DNA from: Atopobiaceae bacterium
GTDB lineage: Bacteria > Actinomycetota > Coriobacteriia > Coriobacteriales > Atopobiaceae
Length of the DNA stretch: 64,000 nucleotides
Direction of reading: 5' to 3'
Assembly: GCA_017533825.1 (NCBI GenBank)
Contig: JAFWIE010000022.1
Coordinates: 1 to 64,000, forward strand
The notes beneath the pieces were generated by a model. It was given only the letters and a program-made list of their open reading frames with translations. It had not been told where the DNA came from and ran no database searches. The translations under genes and the position numbers were made by a program. Shown here in pieces: positions 1-7,427 of the stretch (positions within the stretch are counted from its first letter, which is position 1; each line of letters begins with the position of its first letter).

Positions 1-281
1 ATCATCCTGTAATCTTCCACGAGCCTCAACTCGTCTGGTTCGAGCTCGCTTCCGTTCGATAGCCTGATTGAGTCGCGCTCGTAATCCTCGTCGACCAAGT
101 CCTCAAGCGTGCAGCCGAGCGCGTTGCACAGGCAGCTCGCGACATCGAGCCCCATCTTCCTGATGCCCTGCTCGTAGTTCCTGTACGTTTTGGTTGGCAT
201 GCCGATGTGAGCTGCGAAATCAGCAGCATTGCTCCACCCGGCGTTCTTGCGAATCTGCTTAAGGTTCGTTTTCACGTGCAT
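1..281 (-). CDS. CI-like repressor (HTH_XRE), partial at window edge
   Basis: First copy of the immunity repressor, cut by the window start so that only about the N-terminal 93 residues remain; the complete copy is at 46914-47324. The N-terminus is an XRE helix-turn-helix (NLKQIRKNAGWSNAADFAAH, then a GMPTKTYRNYEQG recognition region). The ATG at 281 is preferred because AGAGG lies 7 nt upstream on the minus strand; an in-frame GTG lies 3 nt earlier. Transcription would come from the minus-strand promoter at 329-357. Confidence 0.85.
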   Translation of the reverse strand, partial: MHVKTNLKQIRKNAGWSNAADFAAHIGMPTKTYRNYEQGIRKMGLDVASCLCNALGCTLEDLVDEDYERDSIRLSNGSELEPDELRLVEDYRM

Positions 282-303
282 CACCTGACCTCTTCTTCAT
301 GTT

Positions 304-316
304 ACCCGAAATGGGT
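304..316. promoter_or_regulatory. Switch operator O1
   Basis: ACCC-GAAAT-GGGT, a 13-bp dyad. It lies about 7-19 bp downstream of the predicted start of the minus-strand repressor promoter, so a bound protein would block repressor/integrase transcription. It matches the sites at 361 and 394. Confidence 0.75.
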
Positions 317-328
317 GAAATTTTCCAC

Positions 329-357
329 ATTATATCCATCTGTTTCTTAATTGACAC
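329..357 (-). promoter_or_regulatory. Promoter for repressor-integrase operon
   Basis: On the minus strand, -35 GTGTCA (352-357), a 17-bp spacer and a perfect -10 TATAAT (329-334). Its -35 overlaps the -35 of the divergent promoter, so the two polymerases should exclude one another. Confidence 0.75.
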
Positions 358-378
358 CTCACCCATTATGGGTATACT
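351..378 (+). promoter_or_regulatory. Early rightward promoter
   Basis: Perfect -35 TTGACA (351-356), 16-bp spacer and -10 TATACT (373-378). Operator O2 fills the spacer and touches the -10, the classic arrangement for repression of an early lytic promoter. Confidence 0.85.
361..373. promoter_or_regulatory. Switch operator O2
   Basis: ACCC-ATTAT-GGGT dyad inside the spacer of the rightward promoter. Confidence 0.8.
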
Positions 379-393
379 GATTGGTAACAAATC

Positions 394-406
394 ACCCAAT
401 GTGGGG
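394..406. promoter_or_regulatory. Switch operator O3
   Basis: ACCC-AATGT-GGGG, one mismatch from the dyad consensus. It lies between the rightward promoter start and the Cro ribosome site. Confidence 0.65.
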
Positions 407-421
407 GAGGTGAAAAACAGG

Positions 422-634
422 GTGTATTCGTTCTCCAAGGAAAAGACAGCGGGAATCCTACGCGAACTTCGCGAGGAAGCTGGTCTGTCGCGCAAGCAGT
501 TGGCAGACCTGTCGAACGTCGGCGAGGAATCTATCAAGGGATATGAGAAGGGCAACAACGTCATGTCGCTCGAAGCGGCGGTGAAACTGTCCAACGCCCT
601 CGGCGTGAACCCGTCAGACCTCGTCGGCAAGTAG
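422..634 (+). CDS. Cro-like HTH regulator
   Basis: A 70-residue single-domain XRE/Cro-type DNA-binding protein. The helix-turn-helix covers roughly residues 12-60 (LREEAGLSRKQLADLSNVGE, then SIKGYEKG). The GTG at 422 is chosen because a perfect GGAGGTGA (406-413) lies 8 nt upstream; a longer reading from 299 would run through both operators and the promoter. First gene of the rightward transcript and divergent from the repressor, so it probably acts as Cro on the ACCC-N5-GGGT sites. Binding is inferred. Confidence 0.85.
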   Translation: MYSFSKEKTAGILRELREEAGLSRKQLADLSNVGEESIKGYEKGNNVMSLEAAVKLSNALGVNPSDLVGK

Positions 635-840
635 GCGCAACGGCAACTTGAAAACCAACACGAACTGACAGCAGCTCCACACGGGCGGCACGGCAACGGC
701 ACTTCATTCCCCTTTCGATTTTCGATTGCCTGACCAACAATCGCCACTCTTTTTCTTCCTCTCGATTGCCATGCTCTGCACAAAACGCGAAACGCGCCGT
801 GCCGTCCATGCGGGGCTGCTGAACCAGGGAAGGAGGTGAA

Positions 841-1047
841 ATGTCCGACATAACGAACATCGAGGCAACGTGCCAGAGAAGGTTCAACCTCGGCTCCGAG
901 AAGCCGACCAAGGAACAGCGCGACAAGGTGACGCGCCTTTGCAGGGTCGGCGAGTTCAAGAGCGCCTTCAAGATCGGGCGCGAATGGTTTGTCGATTGGG
1001 AAGAGGAAAAGAGGATTCATGACGAGAAAAGAAGCGGAGCGGTATAG
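841..1047 (+). CDS. Excisionase/AlpA-like small DNA-binding protein
   Basis: 68 residues. The C-terminal half (KVTRLCRVGEFKSAFKIGRE, then WFVDWEEE) has the pattern of the second part of a MerR-like winged helix as found in phage excisionases and AlpA regulators: cysteine/glycine turn, KIGREW strand, acidic end. An excellent GGAAGGAGGTGA precedes the ATG. The preceding 206 bp (635-840) contain no gene or clear signal I can identify. A role in excision or early regulation is plausible from family and position; the family match is moderate. Confidence 0.6.
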   Translation: MSDITNIEATCQRRFNLGSEKPTKEQRDKVTRLCRVGEFKSAFKIGREWFVDWEEEKRIHDEKRSGAV

Positions 1048-1204
1048 CTGCAACTACCACCGCTCCAAGGGCTCTGGTCGAACCAGGTCAATTGTATCAG
1101 ATAACGCGACGTTCCGCACCGTCATGGCGTGCGCGGCGTTCGCGCTGGCCATCTACGCGGTGCCGACGCTCATGGCGCTGCTGAAGTGCTGGGGGGTGTG
1201 GTAA
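1019..1204 (+). CDS. Small single-pass membrane protein
   Basis: 61 residues starting at the ATG overlapping the end of the previous gene. A basic N-terminus is followed by one hydrophobic helix (VMACAAFALAIYAVPTLMAL) near the C-terminus, suggesting an N-in membrane protein. No family recognised. Confidence 0.6.
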   Translation: MTRKEAERYSCNYHRSKGSGRTRSIVSDNATFRTVMACAAFALAIYAVPTLMALLKCWGVW

Positions 1205-1402
1205 ATGGCGAACGACAAGGCAATCACGCACATCACGCTCGCAGCCAGGGACTTCGCCAGGACGTGCTCGATGTACGGCTACGACGGCATGGTCGATCTG
1301 ATAGTTAGCGGCGGCACGCCCGACTGCATCCACATCGGCGGCGACCTGTTCACGTTCATCGAGGGCAAGTGGACGCTTTATGGGGGTGCAGCCGATGACT
1401 AG
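1205..1402 (+). CDS. Hypothetical early protein
   Basis: 65 residues; begins immediately after the stop of the preceding gene. Soluble, with no recognised domain. It overlaps the next gene by a few codons, so it belongs to the early operon. Confidence 0.6.
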   Translation: MANDKAITHITLAARDFARTCSMYGYDGMVDLIVSGGTPDCIHIGGDLFTFIEGKWTLYGGAADD

Positions 1403-1643
1403 CCTCGAACGCGAGAACGCAGAGCTGCGCGAGCAGCTGCGCGTGCTCGGCTCTAATTACGACGCGCTGCTCAAGGAGTTGCGCTCCATGCCGCAACCCG
1501 CCGAGCCCGTCGACTTGGGCGACGGCATGTTCGAGTGCGTCAACGACTACACGAGGCTCGACACCGAGTGGCGCTACTGCCCGTGGTGCGGCAGCGAGAT
1601 TGACTGGAACCGCTGGGACGATGTTGAGGAGGTATGGCGATGA
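1395..1643 (+). CDS. Coiled-coil/zinc-ribbon hypothetical protein
   Basis: 82 residues from ATG 1395, which has GGGGGTG 6 nt upstream; an earlier in-frame ATG at 1380 lacks a site. The N-terminus is a heptad helix (SLERENAELREQLRVL); the C-terminus has one CPWCG knuckle. Such coil plus single-knuckle proteins are common in gut phages and have no known function. Confidence 0.6.
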   Translation: MTSLERENAELREQLRVLGSNYDALLKELRSMPQPAEPVDLGDGMFECVNDYTRLDTEWRYCPWCGSEIDWNRWDDVEEVWR

Positions 1644-1912
1644 CCCTATGCAAGTACCGCCCGCAACGCACTTATGACGCCCAATTCATCATCGACCTGA
1701 CCGACACGCACGGGCTGATGAAAGCTCTCGATCAGGTAATCCACGAACTCGGTGAAGACGGAGACTCGCTTACGCCTTACTACGTCGGCGCGCGGCTCGC
1801 GTTGTCCACATTGCTCGACACAGCATACGACGACGGGATGGTTGATTACTGGACGGACTTCATGCGGGCGTTCGAGAAGTCCCTGCAAGAACTGGAAGGG
1901 GGAGAGGAATGA
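1640..1912 (+). CDS. Hypothetical early protein
   Basis: 90 residues. ATG 1640 overlaps the previous TGA and is 7 nt from GGAGG; the in-frame ATG at 1634 is too close. Predicted soluble and helical; no family recognised. Its stop overlaps the next start, indicating coupling to the ATPase gene. Confidence 0.65.
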   Translation: MTLCKYRPQRTYDAQFIIDLTDTHGLMKALDQVIHELGEDGDSLTPYYVGARLALSTLLDTAYDDGMVDYWTDFMRAFEKSLQELEGGEE

Positions 1913-2625
1913 GCGTTCCCATCATCGTGTTGGGCAAGTCAGGCACGGGCAAGACCATGAGCTACCGGAACTTCGGCGATGGCGAGCTCGCGGTCGTGAA
2001 CGTCATTGGCAAGCTGCTGCCGTTCTTCGACGAGCAATTCACCGTGATCGACGTACCGTCGTGGCAGGGTAAGGCAGAGAAGGCGAAGGGTACGCGCCCG
2101 CTTGCAATCGAAGCCGTGACGAACTACTTGGAGAAGGACACGCCGCCCGCAGTCGTGATTGATGACTTCGGCTACTGCATCACGGAAATGTTCATACGCT
2201 GGCAGGACGAGCCGAAGTACCAGAAGAACAAGTTTCAGATTTACACGGACATAGCCAAGAAGGTGTACGGCGCTTTCATGGGTGCCATGACCGACGGCAA
2301 CGTTGACCGAATCATCTACTGGGTGTTCCACGAGGATCAGACCGTCGAGGACGGCGTTGTGCCAATGACTGTCGGCAAGTTGCTCAACGAGAAAGTCAAC
2401 CTGCTCGGATTATGCACGGTGACTCTGCGCTCCATGTTCGACGGAGAGAACGGCTACGTGTTCGAGGTCAGCGGCTCCAACGGCAAGACCCCGCCTGGGC
2501 TGTTCGACGGATCGTCCATTCAACAGTTCGGAGAGTACAAGGTCGAGAACGACCTGAAAGAGATAGACGCGGCTATTCGCCGTAAGTACAACAAGCCGCC
2601 AAACGACGGCAGGAAGGAAAGCTAA
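1909..2625 (+). CDS. P-loop ATPase (phage AAA/Sak4-like)
   Basis: 238 residues. Walker A GKSGTGKT at residues 9-16 and a Walker-B-like VVIDD at about 82-86. The fold resembles the RecA-like phage NTP-binding proteins that accompany DUF669 single-strand-binding proteins and act in recombination or annealing. The next two genes are an SSB-like protein and an ERCC4 nuclease, which supports a recombination/replication role. Assignment to the Sak4 group is inferred from context and motifs. Confidence 0.8.
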   Translation: MSVPIIVLGKSGTGKTMSYRNFGDGELAVVNVIGKLLPFFDEQFTVIDVPSWQGKAEKAKGTRPLAIEAVTNYLEKDTPPAVVIDDFGYCITEMFIRWQDEPKYQKNKFQIYTDIAKKVYGAFMGAMTDGNVDRIIYWVFHEDQTVEDGVVPMTVGKLLNEKVNLLGLCTVTLRSMFDGENGYVFEVSGSNGKTPPGLFDGSSIQQFGEYKVENDLKEIDAAIRRKYNKPPNDGRKES

Positions 2626-3230
2626 TGAAGAAACTCGATCTCAGCAACATTGAGGCTATGGAGCCCACGAGCCGCGACCGCATCACGGCAGGCGGCTACA
2701 TCGTGCGCGTCATCGACGTGGTTGACAACGAGGACAGGAATTTCCTGTGGCTCGTGTTCGACATTGCCGAGGGCGAGAAGAAGGGCTTTTACACCAACGA
2801 CGCCAACAAGGAATACTTCGCCAACAAGCCCAATAAGCACGGCATCCTGCTTTCCTACAACCCCGACATGTCCGACAAGGCGAAGGGCATGCTCAAAGGC
2901 AAGTTGAAGCGCTTTACCGACTACAACCAAGGTTTCGACGCGGAAGCGGCTTGGGATGCCTGCAAGCCCGAATTGTTCGTCGGCAAGGTCATGGGGCTCG
3001 CAGCCGGCATGGAGGAATACGTTTACGAGGGGCGCGACGACGGCAAGTGGCACAAGGGCGAGTCAATCGACTGGTTCCACGCCCGCTGGTACAGCCCCGA
3101 TTACATCCGCGATGGCAAGTTCAAGGTGCCCGAGACAATCGAGCTCGACGAGATCGACAAGGCGAAGCTTGAACTGTCCGGCAGCGGCGCGTCCGTGTCC
3201 GACGTGTACGACGACATTCCATTCGAGTAG
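2625..3230 (+). CDS. DUF669-like ssDNA-binding protein with SSB tip
   Basis: 201 residues. The body (residues 20-110, containing YIVRVIDVVDNEDRNFLWLVFD, described by key segment only in part: YIVRVIDVV and LWLVFDIAEG) matches the OB-fold-like DUF669 family. The protein ends in an acidic tail with terminal DDIPFE, like the C-terminal tip with which bacterial SSBs recruit repair and replication proteins. It starts one base after the ATPase stop region, so the two are coupled. Probable role: coating ssDNA during phage replication and recombination. Confidence 0.75.
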   Translation: MKKLDLSNIEAMEPTSRDRITAGGYIVRVIDVVDNEDRNFLWLVFDIAEGEKKGFYTNDANKEYFANKPNKHGILLSYNPDMSDKAKGMLKGKLKRFTDYNQGFDAEAAWDACKPELFVGKVMGLAAGMEEYVYEGRDDGKWHKGESIDWFHARWYSPDYIRDGKFKVPETIELDEIDKAKLELSGSGASVSDVYDDIPFE

Positions 3231-3239
3231 GAGAGCGGC

Positions 3240-3764
3240 ATGCCCGTCATATACGTGGACACAAGGCAGCAGAAGGGCAAGCACGAGGAAAAGCACGGCT
3301 GGCTCCTGTCGCATGGCGTGTCCTTGGAACGCGCAACGCTCAGAACGGGCGATTACAGGACGGGATGCAGCAACGTGCTCGTGGACACGAAAGCGCACAT
3401 GGACGAGCTCGCCGCCAACCTGACACGCGACCACGCGAGGTTCGCGAGGGAATGCGACCGCGCGAGCGAAGCGGGATGCAGGCTCGTGATTCTCGTCGAA
3501 GAAGACGTTGAACCCTGGGAGTGGACGAACGGCAGGTGCCGCACGTGCAAGTACCGCGTGCGGCTCTGCTGCCATCCAAGGCAACGCGGCGAGGCGTGCG
3601 GGAGGTACGGCACGGCGAAGCCGACGCAGGGGAACACGATCTCGAAGACGATGGCATCCATGTCCGCGAAACACGGGGTCATATTCGATTTCTGCGACAA
3701 ATCGGAAACAGGCAGGAAGATTTGCGAATGGCTGGGGGTGGACTATGACCGAGGGGATGAGTGA
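3240..3764 (+). CDS. ERCC4-type nuclease
   Basis: 174 residues. ERCC4/XPF-type nuclease pattern: N-terminal VDTRQQ, RTGDY near residue 35, VDTK near residue 48 replacing the usual ERK, a conserved helix, then RLVILVEED. A cysteine cluster (CRTC, CC, C, about residues 100-122) suggests a bound metal and is unusual for the compact family. Located after the SSB-like gene and overlapping the primase gene, so it probably cuts branched or flap DNA during replication or recombination. Confidence 0.7.
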   Translation: MPVIYVDTRQQKGKHEEKHGWLLSHGVSLERATLRTGDYRTGCSNVLVDTKAHMDELAANLTRDHARFARECDRASEAGCRLVILVEEDVEPWEWTNGRCRTCKYRVRLCCHPRQRGEACGRYGTAKPTQGNTISKTMASMSAKHGVIFDFCDKSETGRKICEWLGVDYDRGDE

Positions 3765-5901
3765 GCTCGGCAAAGCAGCCCTCGGATGCCTAGATCGCGG
3801 ATGGTCGGTCATACCGCTGAAAGAGCGCGGGAAAGAGCCAAACACCATACACGGGCTCGATGATTGGACGGACGATTCAGACAGCGTGAGCTCGATTTGG
3901 GGCAAGTACCCAGACAAGAACATCGGAGTCGTGTGCGGCGAGCCGTCAGGCGGCTTGCTGGTCATCGACTTCGACGTTGACGAGGAAAAAGGCTACGACT
4001 CCATACACGACTTCCTCATCCCGTGGGAACGCGAGCACGGCGAGCTGCCGGAAACCGTGACAGAGATAACCGGTCGCGGCGGCATGCACTACTTCTACCG
4101 AACCGACAAGCCGATACCGAAGCACGAGAACAGCGCCATACACGTTGACATACGCTGCGTCGGATCGTACGTCATGGTAGCGCCGTCGATTCACCCAAAC
4201 GGCAACACGGTCCAATGGGAGAACCACCCAGACGATTACGAGGTCGCATGGGCAGATGACAACGTTTACGCGATTCTCGAAGAAATCAACCCGCAGAAGC
4301 AAAACTCGGATTCTGGCGGGTACGTCGATTTCGGTTCGTTCGGGCTACCAGAAGGCGACCTGCTCGAAGGGTCGCGTGACGAGACTATCTACAAATGGGC
4401 ATGCTCGATGTGGGCTAAGAACACGCCGCTGGACGTAATCAAGGTGGCAATCCACGCCTACAACGAGAAGCATTGCAAGCCGCCATTGCCAAAGAGGATC
4501 GTTGACCAGAAGATTCGCAGCGCGACGAAACACAAGCCGGGTCTTAGCGACGAGGCGAAGGCCATGATAGACAAGGGGCAGGAAGACGGCGACGGCTTCA
4601 AGACGCGCGGCGCACGCGGAAAGTTCCTGCACAACGCGGTCGGTAGGGAGCTGATAGAGAAGCACGGCGCGTGCCTGCTCGACGGCGAGACTCCCGCAAT
4701 CAGGACGGAAGACGGCCAATACAAGATGGGTTGGGACGAGTTCGACCCAATCATCATCGACATGGACGACGAGTCCAAGATGAACGAGCGCAGGGAGGTG
4801 AAGGCGTACATAAAGGCGAAAGCGCCGAGGAAAAAACAATCGCCGGCAACGCTCATAGGCTTCAAGAACGGCGTTCTCGACATAGAGACAATGGAATTAC
4901 GCGACTGGCGACCAGACGACGTGATACCGAACATGATTCCGCACAACTGGAACGCGAGCGCCAGGAGCGATTTACTAAACGGCATGTTGGAGAAGATTTC
5001 GTGCGGCGATTTGGCAACCGGCATGAACCTGTGCGAATTTCTCGGCATGTGCATAATGCGCTCGACGCTCATAGTCCCGTTCTTCCCCGTGCTCGTCGGC
5101 GTCGGCAGCAACGGCAAGTCTACCTACATCAACCTGATAAGCAACGTCGTCGGGATGGAGAACATAAGCGCGTTGCAGCCCGAGACGATCTCGCGTCACT
5201 TCATGGGGGTTCACATCGTCGGAAAGACGGCGAACCTCGGCGATGACATACGCGGCGGGTATCTGAACGAGGATGCCTGCTCCGCGATCAAGAGCATCGC
5301 GACGGGCGATTTGATGATGACCGACGTGAAGGGCTCCGTTGGCTTCAAGTTCCGTCCCTACTGCACGATGGTCTTCTCATGCAACGCGTTCCCGCGACTA
5401 GCCGACACGACCGATGGTTTCATGCGCAGGCTGTTTCCGATTGAGTTCAACGCCCGCTTCGACAAGAGCGACCCCGATTTCGACCCGATGATAAGCGTGA
5501 AAATGCAGGGCGAGGACGTGCTTGAAGCTGCATGCGTGCTCGGAATCGAAGGCTTGCGGCGCGTGTTGGAACAAAACGGACCGACGCCGAACGACCTGAG
5601 CATGTCGATGAAGTCAGAAATCGTCCAAGAGGGCAACACGGGAATGCAATGGATCAACGACGAGTGCGTAACCGTGAACGACATTCTCGGCAACACGAAA
5701 GAGGAAATATACAAGCGGTACATGGCATGGTGTGAGCGCAACGGCTATATGAAGACGGCATTCGGCAGCGGAACGCTCTCGAAGCTGGTCTGCACGTACT
5801 TCCGTGTGGCATGCACGAGGTCAGACCACCGCGAGTTTTCAGACAAAGGCCGTAAGACGGTCAAGGTTTACGAGAAGAAGGTGCCAAAAGGTGCCAGCTA
5901 A
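3745..5901 (+). CDS. Bifunctional primase-polymerase / SF3-type helicase
   Basis: 718 residues from ATG 3745, which overlaps the nuclease stop and has GGGGGTG 5-11 nt upstream; the frame stays open further upstream without a site. Residues 1-190 are a Prim-Pol (AEP) domain (WSVIPLKERGKEP, LLVIDFDVD, GRGGMHYFY, VAPSIHPNG). A middle D5_N-type region leads to a helicase domain with Walker A GVGSNGKST near 455, LGDDI near 498 and a sensor segment FSCNAFP near 544. This is the P4/D5-type replicative initiator that primes and unwinds. The last codons carry two GGTGCCA repeats belonging to the downstream candidate origin. Confidence 0.92.
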   Translation: MTEGMSELGKAALGCLDRGWSVIPLKERGKEPNTIHGLDDWTDDSDSVSSIWGKYPDKNIGVVCGEPSGGLLVIDFDVDEEKGYDSIHDFLIPWEREHGELPETVTEITGRGGMHYFYRTDKPIPKHENSAIHVDIRCVGSYVMVAPSIHPNGNTVQWENHPDDYEVAWADDNVYAILEEINPQKQNSDSGGYVDFGSFGLPEGDLLEGSRDETIYKWACSMWAKNTPLDVIKVAIHAYNEKHCKPPLPKRIVDQKIRSATKHKPGLSDEAKAMIDKGQEDGDGFKTRGARGKFLHNAVGRELIEKHGACLLDGETPAIRTEDGQYKMGWDEFDPIIIDMDDESKMNERREVKAYIKAKAPRKKQSPATLIGFKNGVLDIETMELRDWRPDDVIPNMIPHNWNASARSDLLNGMLEKISCGDLATGMNLCEFLGMCIMRSTLIVPFFPVLVGVGSNGKSTYINLISNVVGMENISALQPETISRHFMGVHIVGKTANLGDDIRGGYLNEDACSAIKSIATGDLMMTDVKGSVGFKFRPYCTMVFSCNAFPRLADTTDGFMRRLFPIEFNARFDKSDPDFDPMISVKMQGEDVLEAACVLGIEGLRRVLEQNGPTPNDLSMSMKSEIVQEGNTGMQWINDECVTVNDILGNTKEEIYKRYMAWCERNGYMKTAFGSGTLSKLVCTYFRVACTRSDHREFSDKGRKTVKVYEKKVPKGAS

Positions 5902-6096
5902 AAGTGCAGGTCAAACGGTGAAAACATGCCAAATGGCACCTGGCACCTGGCACCCCTTTACTTTGATTATGAAAAGGAAGGTAAAGATATATACACACGT
6001 GTACGATACGTGCGCACGCGCGCACGCGCGCGACTATATATATACGAGACTTGCACGGCACTCTGACCTGCTGTTTCCGTGGCACTAAATGGCACC
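5880..6096. other. Candidate replication origin with TGGCACC iterons
   Basis: Seven copies of one heptamer: GGTGCCA at 5880 and 5890 (inside the helicase 3' end), its reverse TGGCACC at 5934, 5941, 5948 and 6090, and TGGCACT at 6080. Between them lies a long alternating purine-pyrimidine tract (about 5987-6045) with ACACGTGT and GTGCGCAC palindromes and two TA-rich ends. The region is otherwise noncoding and adjoins the helicase gene. Origin function is inferred. Confidence 0.55.
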
Positions 6097-6113
6097 TAAA
6101 CAAAGAAAAGAGA

Positions 6114-6410
6114 ATGGACACGATGAGATACAAACCGCTAGAGACTGAAAGCGATTACTTCTATAACGGACCGATTGTCAAATGCCCAGTATGCGGTTTC
6201 GAGTACACGCATTTCCTTGGCGACATCGAGTTCGACCCATCAGGTGACGCTGACTACAAGTTCTGGGATGGACCAGGATGCAGGGGCGGCGGCGTGCGCA
6301 TTGGCATGTATTGCGAGAACGGCCATGTATTCGATCTTTGCATCGCGCAGCACAAAGGCATCGTGTTCCTGCAAACAGACGGAGAATCAGAAGGAGAAAC
6401 GAACCAATGA
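6114..6410 (+). CDS. Cys-rich hypothetical protein
   Basis: 98 residues. CPVCG near residue 22 and further cysteines (GCRGGG, MYCENGH) indicate a zinc-ribbon or zinc-finger fold. ATG 6114 or 6123 may be the start; neither has a strong ribosome site. The last codon overlaps the next ATG. Gut phages encode many similar short zinc proteins of unknown role. Confidence 0.6.
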   Translation: MDTMRYKPLETESDYFYNGPIVKCPVCGFEYTHFLGDIEFDPSGDADYKFWDGPGCRGGGVRIGMYCENGHVFDLCIAQHKGIVFLQTDGESEGETNQ

Positions 6411-6943
6411 AACGAACCATGAAACACATCACGATCACCGCGCTGGCGCTCGCGCTGCTGTGCCTGTGCGGGTGTGGACGGGCGGTCGCGCAAATGTCGG
6501 CTGACACGTTCGCAAGCGTCATCGACGTGCCACACAACGTCGACGCCAGCATCCGCTGCGTGGGGCAACTCGAATCAGATGAGCCGGACGAAGCCGTTGA
6601 GCAAGATTACTCGGAATACTGCGAAGAAGCCTATTACGAGGATAGTTACTACGAGCCCGCTTACTACGGCGGCGACTCGTCCGATGGCTTCATGCAGCAG
6701 GGAGTACGCGAAGGCGTGGACAGCGACACGGAAACCTGGTACAGCAGCGCCCGCGCCTACCATAAAGACACCGCCAACTGGTCAACAGACGACGAGGGCT
6801 ACTACCGCACGGACGAGGGCTACTACGTCGTGGCGAGCAACGACTACGAGTACGGCACCGTCATAAACACGAGCAAAGGCGAAGCCCAGGTGCTTGACGA
6901 CGGCACGTATTCTGGCAACTGCGATTTCTACGTCGCGTGGTGA
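6407..6943 (+). CDS. Putative lipoprotein, Tyr-rich, secreted
   Basis: 178 residues. The N-terminus is a lipoprotein signal: basic MKRTMKH, a hydrophobic stretch and a cysteine-rich end (LLCLCGCG) that could serve as a lipobox. A mature acidic, tyrosine-rich linker (EAYYEDSYYEPAYY) follows, then a short C-terminal domain of the pattern YVVAS-YGTV-T-G-V-D-G-G-DFYVAW, resembling small double-psi beta-barrel domains of secreted proteins. ATG overlaps the preceding stop. A cell-surface role such as superinfection exclusion is possible but unproven. Confidence 0.6.
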   Translation: MKRTMKHITITALALALLCLCGCGRAVAQMSADTFASVIDVPHNVDASIRCVGQLESDEPDEAVEQDYSEYCEEAYYEDSYYEPAYYGGDSSDGFMQQGVREGVDSDTETWYSSARAYHKDTANWSTDDEGYYRTDEGYYVVASNDYEYGTVINTSKGEAQVLDDGTYSGNCDFYVAW

Positions 6944-6949
6944 GCCGGC

Positions 6950-7285
6950 ATGTGCGATTTCAAGGACAAACGCGTTTACCTGAGTGGTGCCATGACTGGC
7001 ATGCACGACTGGAACCGCGACCAGTTTGCGGAAGCGGCGCGATACATTCGCTCGCAAGGTGCTGCTCACGTTTTCAATCCCGCTTTCCTCGCACCGTACG
7101 ACGTGATAAAAGCCAAGAAGCACGAATCCTACATGATCCACGAGTTGCACGAGCTCACTTCCAACATGGACGGCAAGCCGTTCTACGACGTTCTCGCGCA
7201 GCTGCCAGGATGGGACAAGTCGTACGGTGCGCAGGTCGAGCAGATCGTGGCGATGGCGTGCGGCATCGAAGTCGTAAGCGTGTGA
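6950..7285 (+). CDS. DUF4406 / nucleoside deoxyribosyltransferase-like protein
   Basis: 111 residues. The opening VYLSGAMTGMHDWNRDQF and the FNPAFL segment match DUF4406, a family related in fold to nucleoside 2-deoxyribosyltransferases. It may remodel nucleotides or bind a nucleoside-like ligand. Chemistry in phages of this kind is unknown. Confidence 0.75.
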   Translation: MCDFKDKRVYLSGAMTGMHDWNRDQFAEAARYIRSQGAAHVFNPAFLAPYDVIKAKKHESYMIHELHELTSNMDGKPFYDVLAQLPGWDKSYGAQVEQIVAMACGIEVVSV

Positions 7286-7313
7286 TTGAAAGCAAGTGAA
7301 GAAGGAGAAACAC

Positions 7314-7427
7314 ATGGAGATAAACAAAGCAGCGGCAGCGGCCATTCTGTTAGCCGCCGCCATCCCAGCGTTGATGCTGTGGACGCTGCTGGCGTGGGGA
7401 ACTCGGTTGGACGGTGATGGACGATGA
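7314..7427 (+). CDS. 37-residue membrane microprotein
   Basis: Short frame with a strong AGAAGGAGAAA upstream. Almost the whole protein is one hydrophobic helix (AAAAILLAAAIPALMLWTLL) with a charged tail. Its TGA overlaps the ATG of the next gene, typical of a translated coupled gene. Confidence 0.6.
   Translation: MEINKAAAAAILLAAAIPALMLWTLLAWGTRLDGDGR

Noticed and set aside
299..421. Longer N-terminus for the Cro-like protein from ATG 299
   Set aside because: It would place the promoter and all three operators inside the gene; GGAGGTGA positions the start at GTG 422.
3063..3965. 300-residue minus-strand reading frame
   Set aside because: Antisense shadow of the SSB-like, nuclease and primase genes, caused by high GC; it has no start signal.
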